DNA from: Paenibacillus flagellatus
GTDB taxonomy: Bacteria > Bacillota > Bacilli > Paenibacillales > NBRC-103111
DNA: 64,000 nucleotides
Assembly: GCF_003217775.1 (NCBI RefSeq)
Contig: NZ_QJVJ01000014.1
Location: forward strand, 102,729-166,728
Direction: 5' to 3'
Both the position numbers and the translations under genes were made by a program. How positions within the stretch are numbered: the stretch's first letter is position 1; each line of letters begins with the position of its first letter. Shown piece by piece: positions 27,477 to 39,341 of the stretch. Under the pieces are notes generated by a model. The model was given only the letters and a program-made list of their open reading frames with translations. It was not told where the DNA came from and made no database searches.

Positions 27477-28254
27477 CGGCTACCGCATCCTTTCCGCCGA
27501 ACGAGGCCGCATCCAGCTGGAGGAACGAAGCCAGCTTTTTTTGAATGAGCTGCGGGTTTTCGCCGGCCTGCAGCGCCAGCATTCCCTCCAGCATCATGTC
27601 CATCTCCGCGACGAGCTCCTCGCTGCGCACTTTGATTTTGTTCGCGATCGGCAAATACAGCACGTTGGCGCTGCCGACGCCGTACAATGTAGCGGTAAAG
27701 GCCACGGCGATCGCTCCGGCGAGCGAGGCCGGGTCGGACATGTTGCTCAGCACGTGGATCAGCCCCATGACGGTGCCGATGATGCCCATCGTCGGGGCGT
27801 AGCCGCCGGCCGCCTCGAACAGCTTCGCGCAGTTCTGGTGCCGCTTCTCCTTGGCCTCGATCTCCACCTCGAGAATTTGCCGCAGCACGTCGGGATCGGT
27901 TCCGTCGACGACCATCTGCAGCCCTTCCCGCAAAAACGCGTTCGGATGCTGCTGCGCGCGGTCCTCGAGCGCGAGGACGCCTTCGCGGCGGGCGACGACC
28001 GCCATGTCGACGAGCTCCTCGATCAGGGCGGCCGGGTTCGATTTGGGCTCGCGGAACGCCATGCGGAGCGCCTCGGGAATGAGCTTGAGCTGCGACTTCG
28101 GGAAGCTGACGACGACCGCGCCGAACGTTCCGCCGAACACGATGATCGCCGCCGTATATACGAGCAGCCCGCTGATGTGGCCGTCCTCGAGCAGGAAGCC
28201 GCCCACGAGCGCCAGGAGGCCGAGCAGGATGCCCAGTAGCGTTGTCAAATCCAT
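27460..28254 (-). CDS. motA: Flagellar motor stator protein MotA
   Basis: 264 aa from the ATG at 28254; the frame is open to 28344, but the MDLTTLLGI start fits the family. Four TM helices, with the cytoplasmic loop between helices 2 and 3. The signature GGYAPTMGIIGTVMGLIHVL lies in helix 3. MotA4MotB2-type stators convert ion flow into torque. The pair is separate from the fli genes at the left end of the window, and is followed by a terminator shared with minJ. Confidence 0.94.
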   Translation of the reverse strand: MDLTTLLGILLGLLALVGGFLLEDGHISGLLVYTAAIIVFGGTFGAVVVSFPKSQLKLIPEALRMAFREPKSNPAALIEELVDMAVVARREGVLALEDRAQQHPNAFLREGLQMVVDGTDPDVLRQILEVEIEAKEKRHQNCAKLFEAAGGYAPTMGIIGTVMGLIHVLSNMSDPASLAGAIAVAFTATLYGVGSANVLYLPIANKIKVRSEELVAEMDMMLEGMLALQAGENPQLIQKKLASFLQLDAASFGGKDAVADGEET

Positions 28255-28284
28255 GGACCAAACCCACACCCTTTGTTCGAAAAT

Positions 28285-28331
28285 TTGCAACAATTCCGGA
28301 AAAGAGGTATAATGAATGAGAACAAACATTC
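28285..28331 (+). promoter_or_regulatory. uvrB promoter with LexA-like operator
   Basis: TTGCAA (28285-28290), 17-base spacer, TATAAT (28308-28313). Six bases after the -10, GAACAAACATTC (28320-28331) matches the Bacillus LexA box core GAAC-N4-GTTC with one mismatch. The operator would overlie the transcription start, the usual way SOS genes are silenced. Confidence 0.75.
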
Positions 28332-28416
28332 GGTAAACCCCCATGTCCTATCCATATATCGGTAACGGCCGAATCGTTCAATAGAGGCGAAAGACCCAAG
28401 TGAGAGGTACAAGACG

Positions 28417-30414
28417 ATGAGCGATATCGTGGTTCAACACAAACCGTTTCAGCTCGTATCCGACTTTCAGCCGCAGGGCGACCAGCCGCGCGCGATCGCG
28501 GAGCTGGTCGAAGGCGTGCGCTCGGGCAAGCGGTATCAGACGCTGCTCGGGGCGACGGGTACGGGGAAGACGTTCACGGCCGCGCAAGTGATCGCGCAAC
28601 TGAATCGGCCGACGCTGGTCATCGCGCACAACAAGACGCTGGCCGCCCAGCTGTGCAGCGAGTTTCAGGAGTTTTTTCCGAATCATGCCGTGTCGTATTT
28701 TGTCAGTTACTACGATTATTACCAGCCGGAAGCGTACATTCCGTCGAGCGACACATACATCGAGAAAGATTCGAGCATCAACGAAGAGATCGACAAGCTG
28801 CGCCACTCCGCCACCAGCTCGCTCTTCGAGCGCCGGGACGTCATCATCGTCGCCAGCGTATCGTGCATTTACGGCCTCGGTTCTCCGTTCGAGTACCGGG
28901 ATCTCGTGCTGTCTTTGCGCGTCGGCATGGAGCGTCCCCGCAACGAGATTCTTCATAAGCTCGTCGACATCCAGTATCAGCGCAACGACTTGAACTTCGT
29001 GCGCGGCACGTTCCGCGTCCGCGGCGATGTCGTCGAGATTTTCCCGGCCTCCAAGGGCGAGCAGGCGATTCGCGTCGAGCTGTTCGGCGACGAGATCGAG
29101 CGGATTACGGAGATCGACGTGCTGACCGGCGAAATTCTCGGCGAACGCGACCACGTCGCGATATTCCCGGCGTCCCACTTCGTCACGCACGAGGATCGGA
29201 TGAAGGTCGCGATCGTCAACATCGAGCGCGAGCTCGAGGAGCGGCTCGCCGAGCTGCGCGCCCAAGGCAAGCTGCTGGAAGCGCAGCGGCTCGAGCAGCG
29301 GACGCGCTACGACCTCGAGATGATGCAGGAGATGGGCTTCTGCTCCGGCATCGAGAACTACTCGGGTCCGCTTACGTTCCGCGAGCGGGGGGCGACGCCG
29401 TACACGCTGTTCGATTACTTCCCCGACGACATGCTCGTCATCGTCGACGAATCGCACGTGACGCTGCCGCAAATCCGCGGCATGTACAACGGCGACCGGG
29501 CGCGCAAGGAAGTGCTCGTGGAGCACGGCTTCCGTCTCCCTTCGGCGCTCGACAACCGGCCGCTCCGGTTCGAGGAGTTCGAGAGCAAGGTGAAGCAGGC
29601 GATATTCGTCTCCGCGACGCCGGGGCCGTTCGAGCTTGAGCATTGCCCGACGATGGTGGAGCAGATCATCCGGCCGACCGGCTTGCTCGATCCGATCGTC
29701 GAGGTGCGTCCGACGAAGGGACAGATCGACGATTTGATCGGCGAGATCAACGATCGACTGGCCAAGGACGAGCGCGTCCTCGTCACGACGCTGACGAAGA
29801 AGATGGCGGAAGATTTGACGGATTACTTGAAAGATATCGGCATCAAGGTGCGTTACTTGCACGCCGATATCAAGACGCTCGAGCGAATGCAGCTGCTGCG
29901 CGACCTGCGTCTCGGCGTGTACCACGTTCTCGTCGGCATCAACCTGCTGCGGGAAGGATTGGATTTGCCGGAAGTGTCGCTCGTGGCCATTCTCGACGCC
30001 GACAAGGAAGGATTTTTGCGTGCGGAGCGGTCGCTCATCCAGACGATCGGCCGGGCGGCGCGGAACGCGAACGGACGCGTCATCATGTACGGCGACAAAA
30101 TCACCGAGTCGATGGAGCGCGCGATCCGCGAAACCGAGAGGCGCCGGGCGATTCAGATCGCGTACAACGAGAAGCACGGCATTACGCCGCAGACGATCCA
30201 GAAGCGGGTGCGCGACGTCATCGAGGCGACGAAGGTCGCCGAGCAGAAGGCCGACTACTTGGCCGGCTTTAAGGCGGAGAAGATGTCGAAGAAGGACCGC
30301 GCTTCCGTCATCGAGCGTCTCGAGGCGGAGATGAAGGAAGCGGCGAAAAGCTTGCAGTTCGAACGCGCGGCCGAGCTGCGCGACGCGATACTCGAGCTGA
30401 AGTCGGCGGACTGA
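28417..30414 (+). CDS. uvrB: Excinuclease ABC subunit B
   Basis: 665 aa. The damage-recognition helicase of nucleotide excision repair. Walker A GATGTGKT, the beta-hairpin segment with [12 protein letters not shown], helicase motifs such as [12 protein letters not shown] and [26 protein letters not shown], and the C-terminal UvrC-binding UVR motif (residues ~627-662). ATG 28417 has GAGAGGT upstream. It is placed before uvrA as in B. subtilis. Confidence 0.98.
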   Translation: MSDIVVQHKPFQLVSDFQPQGDQPRAIAELVEGVRSGKRYQTLLGATGTGKTFTAAQVIAQLNRPTLVIAHNKTLAAQLCSEFQEFFPNHAVSYFVSYYDYYQPEAYIPSSDTYIEKDSSINEEIDKLRHSATSSLFERRDVIIVASVSCIYGLGSPFEYRDLVLSLRVGMERPRNEILHKLVDIQYQRNDLNFVRGTFRVRGDVVEIFPASKGEQAIRVELFGDEIERITEIDVLTGEILGERDHVAIFPASHFVTHEDRMKVAIVNIERELEERLAELRAQGKLLEAQRLEQRTRYDLEMMQEMGFCSGIENYSGPLTFRERGATPYTLFDYFPDDMLVIVDESHVTLPQIRGMYNGDRARKEVLVEHGFRLPSALDNRPLRFEEFESKVKQAIFVSATPGPFELEHCPTMVEQIIRPTGLLDPIVEVRPTKGQIDDLIGEINDRLAKDERVLVTTLTKKMAEDLTDYLKDIGIKVRYLHADIKTLERMQLLRDLRLGVYHVLVGINLLREGLDLPEVSLVAILDADKEGFLRAERSLIQTIGRAARNANGRVIMYGDKITESMERAIRETERRRAIQIAYNEKHGITPQTIQKRVRDVIEATKVAEQKADYLAGFKAEKMSKKDRASVIERLEAEMKEAAKSLQFERAAELRDAILELKSAD

Positions 30415-30478
30415 CGGCGCCGGGAACGGGAACGGACGGTTTGACAAAAGCTGTCCGTTTCGTTCCGGGCGTCTGTCG

Positions 30479-30503
30479 TGCTATGATGAAGGAATGAACG
30501 TTC
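30479..30503 (+). promoter_or_regulatory. Putative uvrA promoter and LexA-like operator
   Basis: Extended -10 TGCTATGAT at 30479-30487 without a clear -35. GAATGAACGTTC at 30492-30503 is a LexA-type dyad with the same GAAT/GTTC half-sites as the reverse complement of the uvrB box. Together they suggest separate SOS control of uvrA even though the genes are adjacent. Confidence 0.55.
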
Positions 30504-30528
30504 GGTTGAACCGGAAAGGATGGTTGAC

Positions 30529-33411
<2,883 letters not shown>

Positions 33412-33430
33412 CGACCGCTTGGACGACAAC

Positions 33431-33473
33431 AAACCGCGAATCGGGGAATGCTTCCCGGCTCGCGGTTTTGTTT
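33431..33473 (+). terminator. Terminator of uvrA
   Basis: AAACCGCGA (33431-33439) and TCGCGGTTT (33460-33468) form the outer stem; CGGGGAA/TTCCCGG pairs inside. A short T-rich tail follows. Confidence 0.8.
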
Positions 33474-33485
33474 GATGTGTCGCCG

Positions 33486-33776
33486 CTAGCGTTTATGCTC
33501 GCGTCGCTTTGACGAGGTGGCCAAATTGCCGGAACGGCCGGAATGCTCCCGTAACGGAGGCTTATGGTTATGGCCGTCGCCATGTCGCCCGTAGTCGGGC
33601 TGTCCCGGCATCGAGCGAGGCTTCCCGGAAGCGTCCCGCTTCCAAGCGGGATCTCCCCATTCATGGAGCCTCCGGTTAAAGCGGTAAATCGTGAACGGGA
33701 TCAGCCAGGACAAAATGGCGCAAAACAGAACCATTCCTGACGGCATATGTCCCCACAGCGATTTTAAAACGTTCAT
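33486..33776 (-). CDS. Small one-TM protein at the end of the germination operon
   Basis: 96 aa with a very good SD (AAGGAGGAGG) before its ATG. Residues ~13-32 form a single TM helix (MVLFCAILSWLIPFTIYRFN). The remaining ~60 residues are basic, His- and Gly-rich and predicted disordered. It starts 16 bases after the GerAB stop, so it belongs to that operon. No family was recognised. It occupies the place where a GerAC lipoprotein normally lies, but it has no lipobox and is far too short to be one. Some germination operons carry small extra D subunits, usually with two TM helices, so this may be an analogue. Confidence 0.65.
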   Translation of the reverse strand: MNVLKSLWGHMPSGMVLFCAILSWLIPFTIYRFNRRLHEWGDPAWKRDASGKPRSMPGQPDYGRHGDGHNHKPPLREHSGRSGNLATSSKRREHKR

Positions 33777-33792
33777 GCCGATTCCTCCTCCT

Positions 33793-34893
33793 TCAAGTTT
33801 GATGCGGAATGCGTCTCAGCATCGCAATCACGAGCAGCAGCGTGGGCAGCAGGATGGCGAGCACAAGACCGTCATAGCCGATCCATTGTCCGAACGCATC
33901 GCGTTCCGGCGTGTTGGCCGGAATTGCCGTCGCGATATACACGAGGGTCGATAAGGAGACGGTCGTCAAGGTCTTGTTCCATTTCGGGAATATCATTCGC
34001 ACCGACCATACGGAAATATCGAGCGCCATGACGCACGTGTTGAAGATAGTCATGATCCAGGTCGTCAAGAAAATCAGCTCGAACCGCTCGAAAAGGACAC
34101 CGGGAAACTCGACTTTTTTCGCCATTTCTATCGTCGGGTACATAATTTGTTCCGTCGCTTCCCGGGAAAACACGCCGACCGACACGATGTAGATCAGGAT
34201 ATAGAGAATCGTAATAATCGCCATGCCGATCCAAACCGCACGCGCCGCTCCTTTTTTACGCTCTAGCAGCGTGCCGTAAAATAATAGAATATCGGAAGAG
34301 ATAAACGAAAAGGCGCCCGTTTGCACCCCTTCCCATATGCGGCCGCTCGGCGTTACGAAAGCCGGAAGCAGGTTGTCCGTTTCGACGTCTTTGCCGTTCA
34401 ATCCGAGAGCGGCGACCAGAATGAACAGGACGATCGGCAGAAACAAGACGTTCAACCGAATAAGACCCGCCCTGGAGCCGGAAGCCGCATAAGCGAGGAT
34501 GAGAATGAAGGCGAGCGTAAGCACCTCCATGGGGGTGCGGTACAGCAAGTACAAACGCGAGATGTCCGACAGCACGCGTGTGACGTAGGCGGGGAACGTT
34601 AAAAAATGAACGGCCATCAACAGCGTAAGGACGCAAGCGACAGGCTTCGTTACGATACGGGACGTATATTCGTAAAACGTAGCGCCGGGAAAACGGAGGG
34701 TCAGCGTTAAGGAAATCCAGCTGAAAAAGGCGGCGAGCGTACCGCCGATGACCAAGCTGATCCAGCCGTCCGATGTTTCGCATGAATGCGCCAGCAGCCG
34801 AGGCAGCGTCAAAATGCCGACCCCCAATGCCCATGATGCGATCGTAATCCATAGCTCAAACGGGTACATCCCGCGCGCCTCGTAGCCTTTCAT
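33793..34893 (-). CDS. Spore germination receptor B subunit (GerAB/GerKB family permease)
   Basis: 366 aa, ten hydrophobic segments, the size and layout of the GerAB branch of the APC amino-acid transporter superfamily. This subunit binds the germinant in the spore inner membrane. The N-terminal MYPFELWITIASWALGVGIL is typical. It lies 42 bases downstream of the A subunit gene. The germinant cannot be predicted from sequence. Confidence 0.88.
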   Translation of the reverse strand: MKGYEARGMYPFELWITIASWALGVGILTLPRLLAHSCETSDGWISLVIGGTLAAFFSWISLTLTLRFPGATFYEYTSRIVTKPVACVLTLLMAVHFLTFPAYVTRVLSDISRLYLLYRTPMEVLTLAFILILAYAASGSRAGLIRLNVLFLPIVLFILVAALGLNGKDVETDNLLPAFVTPSGRIWEGVQTGAFSFISSDILLFYGTLLERKKGAARAVWIGMAIITILYILIYIVSVGVFSREATEQIMYPTIEMAKKVEFPGVLFERFELIFLTTWIMTIFNTCVMALDISVWSVRMIFPKWNKTLTTVSLSTLVYIATAIPANTPERDAFGQWIGYDGLVLAILLPTLLLVIAMLRRIPHQT

Positions 34894-34935
34894 CGGATAT
34901 ACACCTCCCGCGCGCCGGTCCGTCGGAACGCGCCA

Positions 34936-36498
34936 TTACTTTTTCCGGATGCGGGTTTCGTCGGTCGTTTGCATCATTTGCGGGCGGCGGCCGAGCAGCG
35001 TCACGGGCGCCCGCCATATCAAATCGACCCAATCCTTGATGAACGTGGGCGAGAACGGCGTCGAATAAGGAATGCCGAAGCTTTTCAAATTGACGATGTG
35101 AATATTGATCATGATGTACGACAGGATGATGCCGTACAAACCGAACAACGAAGCGGCCAACATGATGCCGAAGCGGATGATTCGGAGCGTTATGGCGAAC
35201 GCGTAAGAGGGCAGGGCGAACGACGAAATCGCCGTGATCGCGACGACGATAACCATGATCGGGCTGACGATGCCCGCCGAAACGGCCGCTTCGCCGATGA
35301 CGAGCCCTCCTACGATCCCGATCGTCTGGCCGATCGGCTTCGGCAGACGTATACCGGCTTCGCGCAATATTTCGAGGGTGCCTTCCATAATGAACGCCTC
35401 GATGACGGCCGGGAACGGCACGCCTTCACGCGTACCCGCGATGGAGAAGGCGAGCTTGGACGGAATCATCCCTTGATGGTATTCGACCAGCGCGATATAA
35501 AGCGCCGGAAGAAACGTGGCGGCGAACGCCGATGCAAGACGAAGGACGCGCAGAAACGTAGCGATCAGCCAATGGCTGTAGTAATCTTCCGGAGACTGAA
35601 ACATGGACGCCAGCGTGATCGGGGCGATCAGGGCGAACGGATCGCCGTCCACCAAAATCGCCACGCGACCTCCAAGAATCGCCGCGGAACATTTATCCGG
35701 CCGCTCGGTCGTCTGAATTAGCGGGAACGGCGTCAGGAAGCTGTCCATAATCCACTGCTCGACATAGCCGGACCCTTCCACATCGTCGATGTCGATGCTG
35801 TCGATCCGCCGTTTCACCTCGTCGACGAGATCGGGCGCCGTAATGCCGGCCATGTAGGCGATGATAACCTGGCGTTTCCCTCTCCGGCCGACGTGCATCG
35901 AGTCGAGACGCAGATTCGGGTCGCGGATACGCCGGCGCAAATGGACCGTATTCGTCCGGATGTTTTCCGTGAAGCCGTCGCGAGGGCCCCGTACAAGCGC
36001 CTCGGTTTGCGGCTCCTCGACGCCGCGGCTCGCCCACCCCCGCGTTCCGATCAGCAGGACGCGGGAGGTCCCGTCCACGAATAAGGCGGTATCGCCGTTA
36101 AAGACGGCCAGCATAATATCGTCCCAGCTCGTGGCGACGGCGATATCGTCGACCGGTATAATGTCCGTATGGAGCCGGTCGAGCAGCTTGTCGGCCGTGA
36201 CGAACGGAGGCGCGTCCTTATCCGCCTGAGCCACGCCCAGCATGACGTTCTGCATGATTGTATCGTTGATGACCGATTTGTCGACCAAGCCGTCGATGCA
36301 AGCGATCCCGCACAAATGCTTCGATTTGCCTACGTGGAATTGCCGCACGATCAGATCGGACGGGCTTTGGAGCATGTCTTGAATCGTGGATAAGTTCTCG
36401 ACGACGCGCTTGGATAGCTTTAAGGAGAATTCCGGGAGAGACCCGCCGCTTGCAGACGCCTTTTTTCGTTGGAACAGTCGCGAAAGCAAATGGAACAT
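34936..36498 (-). CDS. Spore germination receptor A subunit (GerAA/GerKA family)
   Basis: 520 aa. A hydrophilic N-terminal half (residues ~25-290) with the family pattern SDLIVRQFHVG ... DIDDVEGSGYVEQWIMDSFLTPFPLIQTTERPDKC, then five or so TM segments with GTREGVPFPAVIEAFIMEGTLEILREAG and QTIGIVGGLVIGEAAVSAGIVSPIMVIVV. GerAA proteins form oligomeric ion channels that open on germinant binding. It is the first gene of a three-gene operon that lacks a C subunit. Confidence 0.92.
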   Translation of the reverse strand: MFHLLSRLFQRKKASASGGSLPEFSLKLSKRVVENLSTIQDMLQSPSDLIVRQFHVGKSKHLCGIACIDGLVDKSVINDTIMQNVMLGVAQADKDAPPFVTADKLLDRLHTDIIPVDDIAVATSWDDIMLAVFNGDTALFVDGTSRVLLIGTRGWASRGVEEPQTEALVRGPRDGFTENIRTNTVHLRRRIRDPNLRLDSMHVGRRGKRQVIIAYMAGITAPDLVDEVKRRIDSIDIDDVEGSGYVEQWIMDSFLTPFPLIQTTERPDKCSAAILGGRVAILVDGDPFALIAPITLASMFQSPEDYYSHWLIATFLRVLRLASAFAATFLPALYIALVEYHQGMIPSKLAFSIAGTREGVPFPAVIEAFIMEGTLEILREAGIRLPKPIGQTIGIVGGLVIGEAAVSAGIVSPIMVIVVAITAISSFALPSYAFAITLRIIRFGIMLAASLFGLYGIILSYIMINIHIVNLKSFGIPYSTPFSPTFIKDWVDLIWRAPVTLLGRRPQMMQTTDETRIRKK

Positions 36499-36803
36499 GG
36501 CCGATTTCCCTCCAAAGGATCATTTTGCCTGCGGCAACGAGTATTATGTCCCAATGGAGCGGGGATTAATCGGTTTCGGGAAGCCCGGTAATAAAGGCTG
36601 GCAAGGCTGGGTATCTTATTCTTGCGGGTAGCAAGTGCGGGCGGGACTCGGCGATCGGCTTGCGGTCTCGAACCGCGGGACCGCGTCAATTTGGTGACAA
36701 ACTTGTTAACAAACAAGAATTTGCTTGCAACCGTTGACCGGGCAGGATAACATAGATGAAGATGAGTATACTGTGATGTTTAACCATAAGGAGGTCCCTT
36801 GCT
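36499..36803. promoter_or_regulatory. Divergent intergenic region: germination operon promoter side and DUF2759 promoter
   Basis: No credible gene in these 305 bases. On the minus strand, CATAATA (36548-36542) resembles a sigma-F/G -10 element, but no convincing -35 was found, so it is tentative. On the plus strand, TTGCAA (36725-36730), 17 bases, TAACAT (36748-36753) is a reasonable sigma-A promoter for the gene at 36804. Just upstream, CTTGTT-AACA-AACAAG (36703-36718) is a perfect 6-bp inverted repeat that could be an operator. Confidence 0.45.
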
Positions 36804-37016
36804 ATGTTTTTGGCAGAAGAAGCCGCTGCGGGAAGCGCGTCCAACTTCCATACGTTCGATATTTTCATGGTTCTGTTTACGATCCTGGTCGTCGTCGGCT
36901 TGCTGAGACTGCTCGCCGCTCCGGTCAAAAATAAATTCGCGATCGGCTTCACATCCGTCAGCTTGCTCGTCTTCCTCATTCTCGACGTGCTGATGGTCCA
37001 AGCTTGGATGGGATAA
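36804..37016 (+). CDS. Small two-TM membrane protein, probable DUF2759 family
   Basis: 70 aa with an AAGGAGGT SD at 36789-36796. Two hydrophobic helices (residues ~19-39 and ~46-66) joined by a short basic turn (APVKNKF). The length and two-helix layout resemble DUF2759 (YqgW-like) proteins of spore-formers, of unknown function; the family call is from memory of the pattern. It is monocistronic, with its own promoter and terminator. Confidence 0.65.
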   Translation: MFLAEEAAAGSASNFHTFDIFMVLFTILVVVGLLRLLAAPVKNKFAIGFTSVSLLVFLILDVLMVQAWMG

Positions 37017-37030
37017 TCGAAACCGGTACG

Positions 37031-37057
37031 ACGCCTGCGGATGCGGGCGTTTTTTTA
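37031..37057 (+). terminator. Terminator of the small two-TM gene
   Basis: ACGCCTGC (37031-37038) pairs with GCGGGCGT (37043-37050) with one wobble, loop GGAT, followed by seven T residues. Confidence 0.85.
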
Positions 37058-37075
37058 TTGCCTCGAAGATGAAGA

Positions 37076-37103
37076 ACCCCTGTCTGCGTCTGCGGACAGG
37101 GGT
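37076..37103 (-). terminator. Hairpin at the end of the MBOAT operon
   Basis: ACCCCTGTC and GACAGGGGT form a perfect 9-bp stem 37 bases beyond the MBOAT stop. On the minus strand it is followed by a moderately T-rich sequence, so it is a likely but weak terminator. Confidence 0.55.
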
Positions 37104-37139
37104 ATTGTTGCGGTCGAGCGGCAGCTTGGGCGCATTCCG

Positions 37140-38288
37140 CTAAAAATTCAGCAAACCTTTATAAATGCGCAGCGCGACGTCCGTATTCCCGCTGTAGACG
37201 ACGATACCGATTGTCACGAGCACCTGGGTAACGACGCAGCGCCCGTAAAAGTAAAAGGCGGACACTTTCTTCCGGTTGACGATCGACAGCTGCAGCAGGC
37301 TTTCCAGCGCCATCAGCGTGCCGTGGTAAACTCCCCATAGCAAGTACAGCCACGAGAAGCCGTGCCACAATCCGATCAGCACCATGACGACGATCGACAG
37401 GACGGCGGCGGCGCCGCGCGACGTGAACGACCGGGAGAAGATCATGAAGATATGATCGCGGAACCAATCGCCGAGCGTCGCATGCCAGTTGCGCCAATAT
37501 TGCGTCAGCGTCGGGGATAAGAACGGGCGTTTGAAGTTTTCCGGAATCGTGTAGCCCATCAGCCGCCCGAAGCCGATGGCGATGTCCGAATAGCCGGAGA
37601 AATCGAAATAGATGAGCGCGTAAAACCAGATCATGAGAAAGACGCTGTGGTAGACGTGCAGCTCCAGCCCGGCCACATGCTTGAACACGACGGTCATGCC
37701 GGCGACGAGCACGACTTTCTTGAACAAGCCGAGAATGATGCGCTTGATGCCGGCTTCGAAATCGGCGGCCGATACCGTGTACGGCTTTTTCGCATCGGCC
37801 ATGAAATCGCGGAACTTCAGAATCGGCCCGGACGTGAACGTCGGGATGAACAGCAAGTAGTTGACGAAGTCGAGCAGGGGCGCTTTCCCCTGCTTGCCGA
37901 CGTAATACGCGAAGTAATAGGCGTCGATGACCTTCAGCACGGTGTAGATGAGCCCGAACAAATAAATGGCGTCGAACCACGTTCCTTCGAACACGTCCAT
38001 ATCGAACAGCCTTAACGACACGACGGCGGCGACGTTCAGCGCGATCGCCGTGCCGAACAACAGGCGGCGTCCCTTCGCCGCGTGGCACAGCCAGACGTAC
38101 CCGGCATAGTTGACGAGCGTATAAGCGATCGAGAATAGAAAGAGCTTCCGGCTGAACAAATACAGGAAGCACAGATTGAAGAGCAGCACCAAGATTCGTT
38201 TGTTTCCCGGCCATCGCCGCGTCGCCATCAGCACGAGAGCCATGCCGAGCAGGGCGGCCAGCGCGTGCAAATTCAACAAGTAAGACAT
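37140..38288 (-). CDS. DltB-like MBOAT membrane O-acyltransferase
   Basis: 382 aa, about ten TM segments. The MBOAT core is clear: FDFSGYSDIAIGFGRLMGY, NFKRPFLSPTLTQYWRNWHA (His269) and the catalytic GLWHG (His309). DltB-type MBOATs carry acyl groups from a cytoplasmic carrier protein across the membrane for polymer esterification. Here the carrier, a ligase, an SGNH protein and a DltX-like peptide lie just upstream in the same operon. AlgI-type acetyltransferases are the alternative family, but the adjacent ACP argues for a Dlt-type thioester donor. Its start lies 37 bases after the DltX-like stop. Confidence 0.9.
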   Translation of the reverse strand: MSYLLNLHALAALLGMALVLMATRRWPGNKRILVLLFNLCFLYLFSRKLFLFSIAYTLVNYAGYVWLCHAAKGRRLLFGTAIALNVAAVVSLRLFDMDVFEGTWFDAIYLFGLIYTVLKVIDAYYFAYYVGKQGKAPLLDFVNYLLFIPTFTSGPILKFRDFMADAKKPYTVSAADFEAGIKRIILGLFKKVVLVAGMTVVFKHVAGLELHVYHSVFLMIWFYALIYFDFSGYSDIAIGFGRLMGYTIPENFKRPFLSPTLTQYWRNWHATLGDWFRDHIFMIFSRSFTSRGAAAVLSIVVMVLIGLWHGFSWLYLLWGVYHGTLMALESLLQLSIVNRKKVSAFYFYGRCVVTQVLVTIGIVVYSGNTDVALRIYKGLLNF

Positions 38289-38325
38289 GAGCTTGCTCCT
38301 TTAGACTGGTGAAGCGGATTCGAAA

Positions 38326-38436
38326 TCAAAACCCTTCGTAAATGAACAAGCCTTGGCCCGTAAAGCAGACGGCGACCAAAGCAAGCATGATCGCATAGAC
38401 GATCACTTCGACGAGCTTGCGAAGGAAAGCAGCCAT
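38326..38436 (-). CDS. 36-aa DltX-like membrane microprotein
   Basis: A 36-codon frame starts at the ATG at 38436 with SD GGAGGTGG eight bases before it, overlaps the end of the SGNH gene by 34 bases, and stops with TGA at 38328-38326. The sequence is a basic head (MAAFLRKLVE), one TM helix (VIVYAIMLALVAVCF) and the C-terminus TGQGLFIYEGF. DltX peptides are similarly short, have one TM helix and end in a conserved FIYNEF-like motif whose Tyr is implicated as an acyl intermediate between DltB and DltD. Position, size, topology and the LFIYEGF ending all fit. The identity is inferred by motif; no alignment was run. Confidence 0.78.
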   Translation of the reverse strand: MAAFLRKLVEVIVYAIMLALVAVCFTGQGLFIYEGF

Positions 38437-39338
38437 CGGTCCACCTCCGCGGTAAATTTCGGCGCCCCGGTTTCGCGGTTCAAGTGCACGAGGTCGTGGA
38501 AATCGGCCGGCGGAAAGGCATCCGCCAAGTCGAGCGTCGGGATGCCGGCCGCCTTCAGCGTGGCGCCCACCCGCTCCCGCAGCGGCTTCCAGTAGGGAGG
38601 CGGATCATAGGCCGGGTCGGGATTCAGCGGCATCCAGACGACCTTGAGCGGCAGCCGGCGTTCGGCCGCATACCCGATCACCCAATCGAGCGCCTCCAAA
38701 TTGTCCGCCATATCGTCCAGCGTCATCCAGTCGTAGTTGGCCGCATACCGGTCGCGGTCCTTCCTCAGCTGCTCGGCCGGCTCGCGTCCGAAATACAGCT
38801 CTTTATCGATCCAGCGGGGCTCGAACGTCCGGAAGTCGAGTCTGCCTTCCTTGGCGGCCTTCCACGCATTGCGCAGCCATTCCTTGCCCGCGTCCTGAAA
38901 GTAGTCGCGGTAATGGTACAAATAAGGGCTGTACCACGGTCTCGACCACGGGAACCGCGGGTCGGTCTGCATCTTGTCGAGCATCGTATGGACGTCGATG
39001 CCGACGACGAGCTGCTCTTCCGGCTCGTACAGGCCGCGCGACAAAATGTGCCGCAGGTCGGTAATTTTGCCGTACGACATCCCCATTTCGACTAGCGGCT
39101 TCCGCGACTTATCCTCCATGTAGGCGCCCGTTACGGCCGAGTTGCCAAAAAAAACGGGACCGGAACGATCCCACTGATGGTGAAACAACGTTTTCGTAAA
39201 ATCGTCCTTCTCGAATCGCCGCGAGTACGTCATCGGGTCCCGCCAGGCGACGAGGAAGTCGATCAGCAGGAAGACGGCGGCGAGCAGAAGGACGAAGCCG
39301 TTTTTTTTGAGTACGGTCCAAAGGCTCACAGGAATCAC
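38403..39338 (-). CDS. Membrane-anchored SGNH/DltD-like protein
   Basis: 311 aa from the GTG at 39338, three bases after the ligase stop; GTG 39329 is an alternative. One N-terminal TM anchor (residues ~13-31) leads to an external domain. Block I Ser67 is in FFGNSAVTG, a Gly/Asn pair lies in the body, and the C-terminal DxxH catalytic pair is in FHDLVHLN. DltD, AlgJ and AlgX proteins share this architecture and pass acyl groups to the polymer outside the membrane. It is shorter than DltD of Firmicutes (about 400 aa). Confidence 0.82.
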   Translation of the reverse strand: MIPVSLWTVLKKNGFVLLLAAVFLLIDFLVAWRDPMTYSRRFEKDDFTKTLFHHQWDRSGPVFFGNSAVTGAYMEDKSRKPLVEMGMSYGKITDLRHILSRGLYEPEEQLVVGIDVHTMLDKMQTDPRFPWSRPWYSPYLYHYRDYFQDAGKEWLRNAWKAAKEGRLDFRTFEPRWIDKELYFGREPAEQLRKDRDRYAANYDWMTLDDMADNLEALDWVIGYAAERRLPLKVVWMPLNPDPAYDPPPYWKPLRERVGATLKAAGIPTLDLADAFPPADFHDLVHLNRETGAPKFTAEVDRWLLSFASSSK

Positions 39339-39341
39339 TCG

